Part shown: piece by piece, positions 6,402 to 7,023 of the stretch
Layout: each line of letters starts with the position of its first letter
Numbering within the stretch: the first letter of the stretch is position 1
Assembly (NCBI GenBank): GCA_026398575.1
Contig: JAPLSP010000012.1
Span: forward strand, 1 to 7,023
Reading direction: 5' to 3'
Origin: Candidatus Sumerlaeota bacterium
Lineage (GTDB): Bacteria; Sumerlaeota; Sumerlaeia; JADFCT01
DNA: 7,023 bases
Notes under the pieces: generated by a model
What the model saw: only the letters and a program-made list of their open reading frames with translations
Told to the model about the DNA's origin: nothing
Database searches by the model: none
Program-made: the position numbers and the translations under genes

Positions 6402-7023
6402 ATGGCATCAAACTACGAACGATGCGTATTCATTAATTGCCCGTTCGACTCAGAATATCAGGAACTATTTACTGCGATCATATTTACAGTAATCAATTGT
6501 GGATTTGTCGCCAGATGCGCTCTTGAGGCCGGAGGCAGCGGCTCCAACCGAATAAACAAGATTGAAGAACTTGTCGCGCAATGCCGTCTCGGCGTCCATG
6601 ACCTTTCGCGTACCGGCTTGGATAGCCAGTCCGGCTTGCCCCGTTTTAATATGCCTCTTGAGCTTGGTCTGTTTCTCGGCGCCAAACGATACGGCGACAT
6701 CAAGCAGCGCAAAAAGGATTTGCTCATCCTTGACCGGGACAAATACCAATATCAAAAATTCTGCTCGGATATCAGCGGTAAGGATATTGCAGCGCATGAC
6801 AACCAACCGCAGATGATGGTCAAAGCAATTAGAAATTGGCTGCAGTCTGTTCAACGTTCGCGCACGCCGCCGTTGCCGGGCGGGTCGGCTCTCTTTGAGC
6901 GATTCAGGGCGTTCCAGGAAGATATCCCATCGGTTTGCCATGAACGGCGACTCATTCCCAGTGAATTAACATTCTTGGATTGGTGTGAAATAATTGAGAA
7001 CTGGATTCTAGCTAACCCAAGTG
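6402..7023 (+). CDS. VFINCPFD-motif protein with a TIR/NDT-like Rossmann domain (partial at 3' end)
   Basis: The frame is open from ATG 6402 to the right edge (207 codons) and continues beyond it. The ATG has a weak GAG six bases upstream. The N-terminus reads MASNYERCVFINCPFDSEY, then an alternating strand/helix pattern: VFIN strand (9-12), helix, CGFVARCALE, helix, LGVHDLSRTG (63-72), PRFNMPLELGLFLGAKRYG (80-98), LLILDRDKY (107-115). A strand ending in D-L-S followed by a helix beginning P-L-E-L-G (E87) recalls nucleoside 2-deoxyribosyltransferase and TIR-like folds, in which such a Glu attacks the N-glycosidic bond. I recognise this as a widespread uncharacterised bacterial family with the FINCPFD…PRFNMPLELGLFLGAK signature but cannot name it. 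A role in NAD or nucleotide cleavage, for instance in defence, is inference. The region after about residue 145 (RTPPLPGGS) may be a second domain. Confidence 0.85.
   Translation, partial: MASNYERCVFINCPFDSEYQELFTAIIFTVINCGFVARCALEAGGSGSNRINKIEELVAQCRLGVHDLSRTGLDSQSGLPRFNMPLELGLFLGAKRYGDIKQRKKDLLILDRDKYQYQKFCSDISGKDIAAHDNQPQMMVKAIRNWLQSVQRSRTPPLPGGSALFERFRAFQEDIPSVCHERRLIPSELTFLDWCEIIENWILANPS

Overview
The window is GC-rich for most of its length and reads left to right on the + strand. No RNA gene, IS element or CRISPR array is visible. The organism cannot be fixed from 7 kb. The very large secreted M6-type metalloprotease carries LamG domains and Fn3-like repeats of the 'YYWRIDE/YYWRV' kind. 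That style is common in Planctomycetota, Lentisphaerota, Verrucomicrobiota and related environmental lineages, so a PVC-like or candidate-phylum bacterium is my best guess.

Layout: (1) Bases 2-112 hold the probable 3' end of an upstream gene, which contains a perfect 21-bp inverted repeat. (2) Bases 122-4180 encode a 1352-residue exported protein: signal peptide, propeptide-like region, M6-like zinc protease, BACON/Ig-like domain, LamG, Fn3-like, LamG, Fn3-like, Fn3-like. (3) A 42-base gap carries the ribosome binding site and perhaps a weak promoter for ilvD. (4) Bases 4223-6088 encode dihydroxy-acid dehydratase (branched-chain amino acid and pantothenate precursor synthesis). Its catalytic core looks intact, but its C-terminus leaves the family consensus near residue 575. 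The expected end of the protein (…QGAVLK-stop) sits in the +1 frame at 5946-5969, so part of the 3' end seems to have been lost out of frame. (5) From about 5970 the DNA becomes visibly less GC-rich. It holds a small DUF2188-like gene behind a perfect AAGGAGG, then a gene running off the right edge whose product starts with a VFINCPFD motif and looks like a TIR/nucleoside-deoxyribosyltransferase-like Rossmann domain.

The protease and IlvD have no evident functional link and are probably just neighbours. The last two genes look like a two-gene accessory unit placed directly behind a damaged housekeeping gene. They are the best candidate for an undescribed system in this window, possibly nucleotide-metabolising or defence-related, but that role is inference.
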